Positions 20,991-32,920 of a DNA stretch of 64,000 nt are shown here, in pieces. Under the pieces are notes generated by a model that searched no databases, was not told the origin of the DNA, and worked only from the letters and a program-made list of their open reading frames with translations. The stretch lies in NCBI RefSeq assembly GCF_019175385.1, contig NC_083339.1, forward strand, positions 80,496,307 through 80,560,306. Direction: 5' to 3'. The translations under genes were made by a program, and so were the position numbers. Numbering within the stretch: position 1 is the first letter of the stretch; each line of letters begins with the position of its first letter. Source of the stretch: Lycium barbarum (lineage: Eukaryota > Streptophyta > Magnoliopsida > Solanales > Solanaceae).

Positions 20991-22818
20991 TAGGATCACA
21001 AACTCAGGTCAAGAAGTGAATTAGAATCATAATCAGACTCAGCATCACAGAACAGAGTTACCCCAAGGCAGCATATCACATTATACCTTACTTGGGTCTA
21101 GGACATGCCAAAGAAAGAAAGGGTAAGCCTTACATACCTGCGCCGCGACCAACTAGTTACGCTTGTGCCTCCAACTTGTTAATCTACATTCAAGAGAGTT
21201 CATTCATTCATTAGTTTCATTATCAAACACTTGCTTAACCCTTCAAGCACCTCCACTTATATCCTGTCGGAATTTCGGCAGCACCTCCCCTGTAAATATA
21301 CCAACCCCGAGAATACGGCTCGGCTCTAAATCAACAACAACAACAATCCGGGAATTTAACCCGGCCACAATATCAATAGCAATGACAACAAACATTCTAT
21401 CATTAAGCGCTCCTACACAATTTAACAACATAACTCATATTCAAGTCACTACTTACATTCAAACCAACATCAACGTTCATACATCCAATCACCAATCCGA
21501 AACCATTCAAAACAATATTCAAAACCCTTTAGACAATTCACATAATATTTCAAACAACCCAACCAACACTCCAATATACCCGAATTCACCTCCAAACCCG
21601 AGAACAACACCACACATTCTCTCCTTCCAAGTTCACATATTATGTCACAATACATTCATTTACAACTTCATTTCATAAATTCAAGAAACCACATCAAGAC
21701 TACATTACAGTCATATTAGCCTCCAAATCAGCCCACACAATTATAATCTTAACTTGAATTATTAAAACTTCATTTTCCATCATAGAACTTACAACGACGA
21801 CAACCAAAATACTAACGACAATTTATTCATTCTCAACTACACCAGGGGCCATACGGCCAACACCATACCCACACACTACATGCACAATTCCATGAATTTC
21901 CATTCTTTTCCATGCATTATAACCATCCACATGCTACATAAAATTGACATAATCTTTTCAAATGACACAACATATACGGTTACATAACACACACACGGCT
22001 ACACTTCAACATAGGTAATTTCATGTATTTCATTCATTTCTTCACATGTAAACATGCTCAAAACATCCATAATATATATACAAAGAAGATTGGACCTTAC
22101 CCTTTTTCTCCACTTCATCTTCTCGGCTAGAAGTACATATGGCAACAACGAACGGTTTTCTTGTTCCAACAACTACTCCACGTTAACGAGGGCCTTCCAA
22201 AGAGTAGAAAACTAGAAGAAAAATGATTCTCCATGATCAATTTTTAAGGGCAGGTTTCGGCCAGCCCCTTGGCCGAACCCCCCTCTCACTCATTTCTTTC
22301 CTTTTTTCTCTTTCTTGCTCTCTTTATTTGTGGTGATGAATAATTCACCACCCTTCCTATATATATATATACAATCATGTGAGGGGCACATGCCTCCCGT
22401 CTCTAGATTTTTCTTTCCTTTTTCCCTTTTATTTTTCTAGAATTTTCTTGAATTGAGATGACTTATTTTGTCATCCTTTTTTTTTATTCTTTTTCTTTTC
22501 TTTTCTCTCTTTTTTTTTTCGGCCACTTGGCCATTTTTAGGGAATTTTCAAGACTTGTATAAAATTCCCATTTCGCCCCTCGACTTTCTTCAAAATTACC
22601 ATTTTGCCCTTAAGCTTTCACATTATTCCCATTGATCATTTCATGAATTTCTCCTTTTGCCCTTAACCTTTCTCATCATTTCCATACTAATAATAATCAT
22701 AAATAATATTTTCAACCACTCGTATATTGAAATAATTTTTTGAAAATGATTTCGCCCCTAACTTTCCACGACGGCTTTGGAATTTCCAAACGTTCAATAT
22801 ACGGGCTATAACAATAGG

Positions 22819-23329
22819 CAAGTGTTTTCAAAGACCAACTCTGGCCAATACTTCTTTATAGTCGGTCAATGATACTTGTTGAGTACACATTGATATTGTA
22901 CTCATAATACACTTGCTGCACTCTTTTGTGCAGATTTAGATCTGTGCACTAGTGGATCACATGGACCCGCCTAATTTTCTGTAGTTGTTCATTGGAGATT
23001 TCGAGATTAGCTGTATGGCTGATCCACAACATCGGACTCCATCTATCCTTATTTTCATTTTTTTTTTACTTTTCTTGGAAAATTGTATTGAGATAATTTC
23101 AGACTTGTAGTCACATTTTAGAGGCTCTTGTACTGATGCACTAAATTTTGGGGGTGTGGTCGTTATTTCTAAATTTTATGATTATGAGATTTCATTTTTG
23201 TGACTTATTTAATGTTCTCATTCTACTTTTCCGCTTATTGATTGAAAATAAATTAAAAATGAATTATGGTTCACCTATCAGGTTAGGTGTATGTGTCACT
23301 GTGACTTGTCAGATTTTTGGGTCGTGACA
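22819..23329 (+). repeat. LTR fragment G, 3' end only
   Basis: The segment ends TTTTTGGGTCGTGACA at 23329, the typical 3' terminus of this LTR superfamily, and contains cacttgctgcactcttttgtgcag (split in reading: a cacttgct block and a tgcag block), which resembles the corresponding part of LTR A. The start cannot be placed because solo LTR F inserted at its left side and no matching LTR start is seen upstream of F. No internal region follows at 23330. Confidence 0.55.
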
Positions 23330-23602
23330 ATTACTTGCTATAGTTTGATGCTTCTTAATATAGGTTCCTTCTTGGCTTTTCTTTGTTATCAAGTTAGTTT
23401 TTGAATTTTTACTCATTTTCTTCAAAGTATGATTATTTATTTTATATGAAACAATTCCGATCAATTTTTAGTCAATTGCTCATTCTGATTAGCGTTCAAA
23501 GATGAAACAATTTTGTATACATTAATTACTTTTTTATTTTCATGTAATTTCTATAACTTCTATGTAATTTTACCTATTTAGCTCATTGATTTTAAGAATA
23601 AT
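23330..23602. other. AT-rich DNA without recognised features
   Basis: No coding, RNA or transposon signal supported. It separates LTR fragment G from the broken LTR A2. Confidence 0.5.
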
Positions 23603-23914
23603 TACGTAAGTGTCACAATAATATATAACAGAAATACTACGGAAATAAGGAAACACCCCCAAGGTCTGATCTAAGTCATACAAGAGCATCTAAAAGAAAT
23701 AAATACAAGTCTGGATTAATATAATAATACATCAATCAGTTTATGTCTCAAAGTAGAAAAGTAAGACATAATAGTTGGAGGAGTCTTCAAGGCGGTGAAC
23801 GACTCGTGCTCACCTTGGAAACTCGATGCTAAGGTGAAGGCAACTGTCAGCCATGGGAGACGGAGGCAGACCCAACCAGGTACTCTGCATTCATAAAAGA
23901 ATGCAGCAAGTGCA
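23603..23914 (-). repeat. LTR A2, left part, split by element B
   Basis: Aligns to 13121-13420 of the A1 5' LTR: shared blocks include cccaaggtctg, catacaagagca, aagtaagacataat and agagtcttcaaggc. It ends in gtgca (23910-23914), the left copy of B's target duplication. About 120 bp of the LTR terminus is missing at the left. The other part resumes at 60099, 36 kb away. Confidence 0.85.
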
Positions 23915-24399
23915 TGTCACGACCCAACCAATGAGCCGCGACAAGTGCCCGACCATTGCTGGTCAAGCACTCCTGTGCCTGTACCTACTTCTCACTGTCA
24001 ATCCTTGGCCCATATCCAATCTGTAACTGTGCCATACGGTCCCCCAAACAATCAACATAAAAGACACCGTATCGGGAACTCACGGCCAACGCATACATAT
24101 AAACATAAACACTGAGAATGACAGCGTGAACCGATTTGGCCGCCACACATATATACTGTACAACAAAATAAGTGCTGACGGGGCTGCATAACAACACGAC
24201 TACATATTACTGTCTACAGACCTCTACAGAATACAAACTATAGAAATGACAGGACAAGGCCCTGTCGTACCCATATATATGTACATAACGGAATAGTATA
24301 CCACAGGGGTGTAGCTCCGGAACAATGGAGCGTACTAACTGCAGCTGGGCAGAGGTCCTACCGCTGTGAATCGTCCGACTGGCTACCTGATCCTGCGGG
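23915..24399 (-). repeat. Element B 3' LTR, first part
   Basis: Starts TGTCACGACCC at 23915 and matches 57015-57500 of B's other LTR with visible substitutions. It ends in gcggg (24395-24399), the left copy of the D target duplication, inside the conserved hairpin block of this LTR. Confidence 0.88.
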
Positions 24400-27300
24400 T
24401 ATTATACCCCATTTAAACGGGTCAAAATAGAGTACAACATATTGGTGATTCCTATATTATTTAACTCAAGGAGTCGCCACCTAATTATTTTTAAAGGAGA
24501 ATTAGGACACCTATTTTAACTAAGTAAATGCTCAAAATTAACTCCGATTAATGATCTACTTAACTAATGTCATTCTAGGTAAGGGTTCTTAATTATCCTA
24601 AAGGGAAGGGGTTAAGCATCCTTTAATATCCCTTAACTACGGTTAACCGGTCAAACTTAGGTTAATTAATTCTAAGGTCTAAAATTTAAGAAAATAGCTT
24701 TGAGAAAAATAAAATAATAACTTATAACTAATAAAGTTTAAAACATTATTATATGAATGATGCACTCTATATGGTGAAAATAAGTACTTAATGTTCAGAG
24801 CGGTGATCCTAAATGATAAAAATCTACCCATTCTAATCCTACGTGAATCATAAGTTACACACATACTTTCAAACCACGGACAAATCCAAAATACAGATAA
24901 ATTAGCAATCATAAAGAAAACAAAGAGTGAAATAAAATGAATGATAAGGAAAGGGGAGAAGAGAAAATGATAAAGATGTCATAGACAGCCTCAAACGATT
25001 AGCGATTTCGCTTGTTTCTCGCCGAGTGTTGTGATTAAAGAATATGGGACGTATCGACTCCATGCATGGGTATAGCAATAGCGTCGAGTCTCATTTCGAG
25101 ACTACATTGTGAGAGTGTCCTAAATTAAGACTCCATTTGCTCTAACGTGTACATGTAAAGAAGGGGAAATAAAGATTAGACAAACGGGACTGATTCTTAA
25201 TATGTATCTGAAAACAAACACAATAAGTAAAACGAGATGACATCTGATTTCAACAAAAAGTTCCAACTAATTCATACTCCATTCTTCAAATATCCAATCT
25301 CTTTTTTTTCAACAAAAATGGTAAACCATACACTACTTTATCTTATCAGAAAATGAATGGAATTCACAGATTGCTATCAAAGTCCTCACTTTTTAGAAAG
25401 AGAGGACACGACTACTTTTATTTGATATTAAGGGCACGACCTTTGGATGTAGAAATCATCTTTTAACATGAAAAGAGGATAGATTGTAAGCTTGAGTTGC
25501 TACAAGTTTTCACCACATTTAAACTATTTATTAACTCCATAGAGATGAAGATTAATCATGAGGTTCATAAAGGCTATTGAGCTAATGACACATAGAGTTC
25601 TCAAGCACATATTGAACAAATGATATAAGTCGAAACATTCCGAAACTAAAAAAATGATAAACTTTCTCGAATTTTAAAAACAATGCATCCAGTCCGAAAG
25701 GCACACATTAGGCTTCTACTCTTGCCAATTTCTTTAAAAAAAAAAAATCCGAGTCTAGTAATAGGTAAACAAGCAAGACCAGTGAATTCCTATAGGCATA
25801 ATTTAATACACAAGCTACAAATCATGAATAACAACAACAACTAGAAGCTTGCTGAAAACTTATATTTCATGAAATTTAACATTAGTCTAGCATACTTCAT
25901 AGCATGAATACGACTAAATATCTTCAGAAATTAAAAGAATAAGAAGAGACACTACTGACTTGACAATGTTTAAACAAAAATGGAAAGCCAATACATCAAC
26001 TGTTAGCTTAACCTCTACATAACTTAATCTTCAAAGCATGATATTTTAATCGTAAGGCCTAAATGAACGAACTTTACAGTGTAGATTTAGAAAATCAGAT
26101 TAGCAGCTACGCTATCAACCATTTCAGATCATAACTTCGGGAAAACACACTCTTTAACTACTAAAGGCTAACCATTTAATGGAAGACAAGAGCAGATTCA
26201 ACTAAAAAAAATAAACTCATATGCAATCTGAAATTAAATCATGTCATCTATCAACTTATGCTTTGAGCTAATCCTCGAACAGACAACGGGTACTAAAAGG
26301 CTCATTCTTTGCAAATTTGAAGAAAAGAGAAATAAGCTTGACAAAGGCGCAGAAGATATATGCATCCATACAAAGCTGAAGCAACCATTAAACAGACTAA
26401 ACTCATATTCCTATTGAAATTTAGACAAATAAACCTTAACTAACATGCTGGAATCTATAGAAAACTAACTGAAAAATAAGGAAAAGTACTAAAAGTAAAA
26501 GAGAAGGAGAATTACAGACCTTTTTCGGGTGCAGCGAAATGGGGTGTGGGGGGTTTCAAATCTATGCTCGAACTCGAGTATGCCTTGTATGCGAAAAACA
26601 GAAGCCAACAGCAGATTCCGAATAATGGAAAAGAAAAGCAAGGAATTTTAGATGTTTTTTTTTCGAACAAAGGTGGCGGCTCCCAACCCCCCCCCCCCAA
26701 ATGAGTAGAAAATGCTCGAATTTATAGGGACGAGCTAGGGTTTTTAGATTTTGGGCGGGATCTTGAAATCAAAGAAAAACAATTCAAAGTTGATTAAAAA
26801 ATTCCTGCAGATCCGAACGTTTCTTTAGTCTTCTTCACGTGATTGATTCAGACTTCGCTCAAAACGGACAGATCCTTTCTGGTTTTTTTAGATGTGAAGG
26901 TCAAACTTTCCAATGGGGAAATGAAGCCAAACTTGGCTCTTTCATCCGCAGGGCTGTTCACTAGAGAGAAAGAGAGGTCGACAGGCTTACTTTGCACGAA
27001 AATGGGGGGGGGGACAGATCTGTCCATGGCTAAAGAGAGCTTAAGGTTTGCAAGAAATAGAGGGGAAGAGAAAGAGAAGGAGAAGGGCTGGGGAGGGGGT
27101 GCCGCTGATATTGGTGATAGATGTTAGGTTTTAGGAAAATAGTCATGGGCCGGGTCGGGTATTGGGTAGTGGGCTGGGTCGATCTGAATGGTTGGCTGAC
27201 TTCAACGGATTGGGATTTTAGCCCAAATAGTTTTAGGATTAATTATGGACTGAATTAATAGTTTTAGGATTAATTATGGGATGAATTAAAATGTTATCTA

Positions 27301-27686
27301 ATATAAGAATATGCATTTATTAGTGCTCAGATAAAATTATATGACGTCGTAATAGTCGCGCAATAATATCAGTAAATAAACACTATTATTTAGCTGCACA
27401 AAATAAATGCGATGTGTGTGCATAAGATGGTAAAAATGCTGAAATGATTATAATGCGAATTGCAATAATACTGGTAATAATAATAATAATAACAATAATA
27501 GTAATAATGATAATAATAATAATAAAAATAATAATAGCTGGTGAACGCAATGGGATAATGAAACGCCGGTATTAATAAAAGCTCATAATTATAGTAAAAT
27601 ATAAATAATTAATTTTTAAAGTTGCCAAAATATCATAAGCGTAAATAAATATTTTGGGGAAAACGGGACAAAATCGGGTGTCAACA
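24400..27686 (-). repeat. Element D 3' LTR (3287 bp)
   Basis: Plus-strand start TATTATACC, end GGTGTCAACA. Nearly identical to 35088-38410. It contains a minus-strand TATA box CTATAAAT (26720-26727), a run of 12 C (26687-26698), a 32-bp direct duplication near 27227-27293 and an AAT-rich microsatellite near 27475-27530. Confidence 0.9.
26687..26727 (-). promoter_or_regulatory. Element D 3' LTR: TATA box and G tract
   Basis: The minus strand reads CTATAAAT at 26727-26720 and, about 22 bp downstream, a run of 12 G (26698-26687). The other LTR has the same order with a longer tract. The TATA box sets the likely transcript start, so the G run should lie at the very 5' end of the RNA. Confidence 0.6.
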
Positions 27687-27734
27687 ACTTGTCCCTCTTT
27701 GCCCGGTAATGATGAAAGAATTTTCGGGCAAAGA
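27687..27734 (-). other. Element D polypurine tract within a 10-bp inverted repeat
   Basis: The minus strand reads gggcaaagagggacaagt directly before the LTR. Part of this tract (tctttgcccg on plus, 27696-27705) is perfectly complementary to cgggcaaaga at 27725-27734, with a 19-nt loop. Confidence 0.75.
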
Positions 27735-27835
27735 CGTTGACTCAGTAGCCTATTTTGTCCTGGCTAAAAGATTTTAGAGGACTAAGGGTAAAGAAAATTT
27801 GAGAGGGTTATGGCCGAACTCCGGTCTCCGAGTTG

Positions 27836-27876
27836 CCTACATATCTCGGGCTGCACGAGAATCAGACCGCGTGTAG
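27836..27876. other. Two-stem motif, copy 1, in element D
   Basis: Outer stem ctaca (27837-27841) with tgtag (27872-27876); inner stem tctcg (27844-27848) with cgaga (27856-27860); the constant linker atcagacc follows the inner stem. Compare copies at 30642 and 30749. Confidence 0.6.
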
Positions 27877-28406
27877 TTCTGGGATAACAACGACACCCAT
27901 GAATAACAAATCCCGATTGACACGAATTTTTGCAAAATATTGTCCCAGTGTCGAATTATGATGACACTGGGTGTTCTGATCGAACTTGAAAGTTCTGAAA
28001 TATAAATATGCGGAATGCAAGCGAGATATTTGGAGTTGGAGGCGAGTGTTCGAGGTAGATATTTGACTCTTGTCGGGAAGTCTGCTTATCCTTCCCAACG
28101 CATTGCCCCAATTCCCTGCCGAAGAAATAGTTCCACGTTGTGCTAAAGCTCCTGCGAAACTTAAGCTAGATAAAGTAGTCAGTATAATAAATATCAGAAG
28201 CAAGCGATGTAGAGTAAACCCAATGAAAAAACTGCAATGATTAAAATGATAGCCTTGCAGAGGCTGATGCAAATGAGGTTCTAGGCCGATGATTCATGAG
28301 AATGATGCCTTTCGGCGATGAAAATGAGGCCTCAAAACGGATATGGGCTATTTAAGACGAATGATATATGAGAAATGAGGCCTTCTAAGCCGGCATAATG
28401 CGATGC

Positions 28407-28770
28407 GTTTGCGAGCAATGATGCAGTGCCTTTGCAGGGCACTTGAATGCAATGCACGTGCGGTACGTTTGCGAGCAATGATGTGGTGCCTTTGCAGGGT
28501 ACTTGAATGCAATGCATGTGCGGTGCATTTGCGAGCAATGATGCAGTGCCTTTGCAAGGCACTTGAATGCAATGCATGTGCGGTGCGTTTGCGAGCAACG
28601 ATGCAATGCCTTTGCAGGGCATTTGAATGCGATGTATGTGCGTTGCGTTTGCGAGCAATGATGCAATGTATGTGCAGTGCGTTTGAAAGAAGTAGTGCAT
28701 GTGCAGTGTAGGGCATTTGAAAGCAATAGTGTATGCGCAGTGTATTTGAAAGCATTTATGCAAAGCATTT
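28407..28770. repeat. 60-bp minisatellite in element D
   Basis: Four full 60-bp units start at 28407, 28467, 28527 and 28587 (core gtttgcgagcaatgatg), then a shortened unit at 28647 and degenerate copies to about 28770. Because 60 is a multiple of three, several frames stay open on both strands. These frames are not genes. Confidence 0.93.
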
Positions 28771-29207
28771 AAAAGCAATAGGAAATATTTGTGCATCGAT
28801 ACGTTTGAAAAATCGTTTGCAAGACTCAAGCATTAATTTATTGCAAATCTTGAAAACTATTGATACTCGAGAGGCATAATTGTTATAAGAAAGCTCAAAC
28901 TGTTCGACGCATAGTCCTTGCAAGGTTGTAAACACTACGTACTTTCTTTCTTTTCATAAGAAGCGTGGGATTACTTTTAGATAAAATTAATGCAGATGTA
29001 AAAATTAGTATGATATTATTTTGAAATAAAAATAGTGCAAGTGCGAGATTCGTATAAAATATTTGAGGTAAAAGTTGTGCAAATGCGAGATTAGTACAAA
29101 ATATTTGAGATAAAGTAGTACTAGTGTGAGATTAGTAAAAAAGAATATTCGAGGTAAAAATAGTGCAAATGCAAGTGCAACATCAGTGCTTTTGTAAAAC
29201 TTAATAT

Positions 29208-29634
29208 GTCCAATTTTAAGGCGGATATGCCCCAAATAAATTAATCAAATCTTATTATAAGGCGGACAAACCCAAATAAAATGATTAAGTCCTATTGTAA
29301 GGCGGACAAGCCTAATAATATTGCGTCCAATTTTAAGGTGGGTAAACCTAAATGAATAATGGAGTCCTATTATAAGGTGGACAAATCTAAATGAATAATG
29401 AAGTCCTATTATAAGGTGGACACACCTAAATGAATAATGAAGTCCTATTATAAGGTGGACAGACCTAAATAAATAATGAAGTCCTATTATAAGGTGGATA
29501 GACCTAAATAAATAATGAAGTCCTATTATAAGGTGGACAAACCTAAATGTTCAATTAAAGGCGAACAAGCCTAATATGTCCAATTAAAGGCGGACGAGCC
29601 TAAAATGTCCCATTAAAGGCGGACTAGCCTAAAT
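29208..29634. repeat. 39-bp tandem repeats in element D
   Basis: About eleven units built on tataaggtggacaaacctaa. The centre (29370-29545) is regular with a 39-bp period; both ends are diverged and shorter (aaggcggacaagcctaa). Confidence 0.9.
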
Positions 29635-30641
29635 GCGGTGCTTGATTTATGATTACTAAAAAAAATTGGTGCAGAAAGAAGAGCTTAATGCGATGCTTGA
29701 TTTGTAGTAGCGAACATTCATGGCGCAATGAGGAAAGCCTGTGCATTGCCTATTTTGATAGTAGCAAATATTTCATGGTGCAGTGCCAATAAAAAAAAAA
29801 AAATCCTGCACTCAAAGAAAATTGTGAGCTGTGAAATTTAATTAGTATTAAGTTGGCTTTGCCCTTTGCTTTGTCTGAATCTTGCAATTGCCGACTTGAT
29901 ATTGTGCAATATCATTCAAAAATAGCTAAAATATGCCCTTGCATTACTCAAAAAAAATTTGTTAGTATAAAATAAAGTAGACGCCTTGCATTGAATCTGC
30001 ATTTCTCGTGGTGATGTCATTGCAACAATCTGGTGACGCTAATATATTGCTCGGGATTTCGATTCATGCTTTTGTCGAATAATGATAGGCTATTTGCAAA
30101 GCTGCCCTGGTGTTGAATGATTCAAATTTTTTTGCCATTTTAGTCCTTTCCTTAATGCAGATTCACAGCCAAAATAGTGTTCAATGCTAGGCAACCAATA
30201 AAACTAAACAAACGCAAATTAAAGTGTTAGTGCGTGAGAATAGCATATGAAGAAAATGCACAAAATAATACAATATGTGATAAATTAGATTATTTTGTGA
30301 TTTAGTTAAGCAAGAATAGATGACCTAAGTCGTAGCACGAGTGGAGGGGAACGACTTATTAACTAGCAGGCTCTAACGTTCGAGAATTAACGAAAGGAAA
30401 GAAAATTACATTGGAGTAGAATATGATTTTTTTTTTAAAAGGCTGACTTATTCGAACATTAAAGCTTGATTTTTATCCTTTGCTAACTCTAGCATATTCC
30501 AGAAAAATTTTGCCCCAGTCTCTAGGACGGTTTTTAAAAAGATGTCTTAGTTGCATGCCAAGAAATTGCCCCAGTTTCATGCTCCTTCTTGGGGGGGAAA
30601 AATAAAATTTTATAATAATAGGGCCGAGCCTTATATAGGCT

Positions 30642-30684
30642 GCCTACGTATCCTGTATCCGACAGGAAGTCAGGCCAAACGTAG
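30642..30684. other. Two-stem motif, copy 2, in element D
   Basis: Outer stem ctacg (30644-30648) with cgtag (30680-30684); inner stem tcctgt (30651-30656) with acagga (30662-30667); linker agtcaggccaa. Confidence 0.6.
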
Positions 30685-30748
30685 TTTCGGTTGCATGCAA
30701 ATGGGAATTAAAAATTCTACCCTAATATGATCGAGTCCCTATGTGGGA

Positions 30749-30785
30749 TGCCTACGTATCCACCAAGGAATCAGGTCAAGCGTAG
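30749..30785. other. Two-stem motif, copy 3, in element D
   Basis: Outer stem ctacg (30752-30756) with cgtag (30781-30785); short inner stem tcc/gga around accaa; linker atcaggtcaag. Confidence 0.55.
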
Positions 30786-31656
30786 TTCGCCTTGCATAAC
30801 AAGGGACTTAATAATGCAAAAGATTGGTCATTTAAGTTAGACGAGATCATGATTGATCAAGCACTTGTATGGGTACGATGGACAAACTCGGGATTAAGAT
30901 AGAAAGATGACGATTGATCGAGCGCACGACAGTTGCATTTAATATACCCGAGAGTTGCGAAGCATTGGCGGGTTGCAAAATGTCAAGGATGAAAAACCTA
31001 TGAGATTGTCCCTCGACTGGCATGCCAAAAATTGAAATTAATGGGTGCGCAAAGATAAATCTCGGCGCCCCAAAATAAGAATGACTCGACTAGACGAGTG
31101 AAGGCTCCGCAGAAGTAAGGCACTTGAAAAGTCGTTCTTGAACAACTTGATGGCAAAATCGAACCAATATCGAGAAGTGTCATTTGATAGATTGCACAAA
31201 TAAATTTGGACATCTACCAATTTAAGAAGCGATAAATGGTGAAAATGACAGAGTTTGGAAGTAAAAGTTCCACGTCGTAGATCGAGTGCTAAATGGATTC
31301 TACGAGGCATGGAGCTAACGGGTCAAATGTTCCGTTGTTTGAGACAGAAGATCACACCCGTAAAGGAAGGACACGGAAAAGCTCTAGAATTTGCAGTTTG
31401 ATGCGAAACAAATTATTTGACACTAATAGATTTGAGTAACTAAGCGAATAATGATGGGAAAGATAATTATAAGAGAATGCCTATTAAAACAAAGTTGGAA
31501 TGACAAGAATTAACTTCAAGTGTTGATTTTTTTTTTCAAGGCTAATTCATGGATGCGAAAAATAGGAAATTTCCCCCGACGGGAATCATGCTAGGAATGT
31601 GAACGATCTTAAAGGTGCTCTAAATCGCTAAAGTGCGCTAAGCGCGGAATAATTTG

Positions 31657-31689
<33 letters not shown>

Positions 31690-31800
31690 TTAAATTGTGA
31701 AGGTGATGCATAAAAAAGAATTAAAAGATAATATGCAATAAAGCAAATATGGATTCAATATTCTCTTCTTTGGATCAAGAGAAACGAAGAAGACGTTAGT

Positions 31801-31945
31801 AAACATCAAGTAATAGCATATCACAAATAAATTCAAGTAAGAGCATATTGCAAATAAATTTAAGTAATTCTCTTAGCATCAAGCAATAGCATATCGCAAA
31901 TAAATTCAAGAGCGAGCATATTACAAATAAATTCAAGTAAATCAC
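31801..31945. repeat. Imperfect ~26-bp repeats in element D
   Basis: Five or so units of agcatatcacaaataaattcaa with variants, partly in pairs separated by cttagcatcaagcaat. Confidence 0.75.
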
Positions 31946-32793
31946 TTAGCAAGTAAGTAAGCAAACGACTTACAAAGTTTATAACACAAGCATTAATAAC
32001 ACGTCCTAATATGCAGGGACCTCTTTATGCCAGAGGTAGGCCTAACGTCAAATATTCGAGATTATGATACAGTGATCCAAGCCATTTAATTGAGACACTT
32101 GAGTTTGGAAATAAAAGGCCATGTTTCATTAAAATAACAAAAGCGAGCACATTGATAAGACAATAAACCAAAATACATAAAAGGTGACATAATGTAAAGA
32201 CAATCCTAAGACTTAGCCTAAATCTTTCGCACTTGATCATGCTGGTGGCTGAACTGAAGATGATGCTCCGTCATTGCTAGGCCCTGTTCCCGCATTCCCC
32301 AAATAAATTTTCCACCCATTATCAGGCCTTTTATCCGCGGTTGAACTCGATCCAATGCAATGATGGGCCTCAGGCCAACACATAATGTGGGAAAATGCAT
32401 AAATCTGTTGTACTTGTTTCACACATAGAAAAGAAGAGAGAAGGAAATTAGCATGAGACGGGAGAATGATTAACATTAATCAGATGATAGTTAATAATAT
32501 TAATTAAGTTAAATAACAACTATATTAATCAAAACACCCTACTGATGAATGAACCATCTAGGGCCTGTTAGAAAGGAAGCATGGGAAGTAAAACATGTTC
32601 TGATCCAATTCAAGGTATGGTTACATATAGTCATTTGCTAATTGTTTCAAAACACGCAAGGCTAATACTAACTCTTTAAAACCATCTGGAGACACTTAAC
32701 ATCATAACAAATCTCCTTAGGTATTTCAAGCAACTTAAAACTCCATTCTTTTGCATATTCAAAATAAGAAGGATAATGAACATATAACCGAAT

Positions 32794-32920
32794 CTTTCAC
32801 TTAAACGTAATCAGCCCATGACATCTTTAATTTAAGCATGTAATCAGCCATGACATCTTTAACTTAAGCATGTAATCAGCCATGACATCTTTAACTTAAA
32901 CATGTAATCATCTCATGACA
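32794..32920. repeat. 32-bp tandem repeats in element D
   Basis: Four units of a 32-bp sequence containing taatcagccatgacatc followed by tttaacttaagcatg. The outer copies are slightly diverged. Confidence 0.9.

Larger units (their letters stand above)
18885..22818 (-). repeat. Element F: solo LTR (18890-22813) with target duplication ATAGG
   Basis: The plus strand starts TGTCACACCCCGACC and ends GGGCTATAACA, flanked by ATAGG on both sides (18885-18889 and 22814-22818). Nothing between resembles PBS, PPT or coding sequence, so this is a 3924-bp solo LTR left by recombination between two LTRs. Sense is inferred as minus from the conserved hairpin block and from the TATA-like run near 22359-22372. 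It contains two tandem repeat tracts, a hairpin array and the conserved block shared with B, C and E. Confidence 0.82.

Noticed and set aside
28332..28829. Minus-strand reading frames up to 165 codons and a plus-strand frame of 102 codons
   Set aside because: All are translations of the 60-bp minisatellite in several frames; no independent protein signal.
29208..29634. Regular 39-bp repeats considered as a CRISPR array
   Set aside because: There are no unique spacers, units are contiguous and diverging, and the context is a plant retrotransposon.
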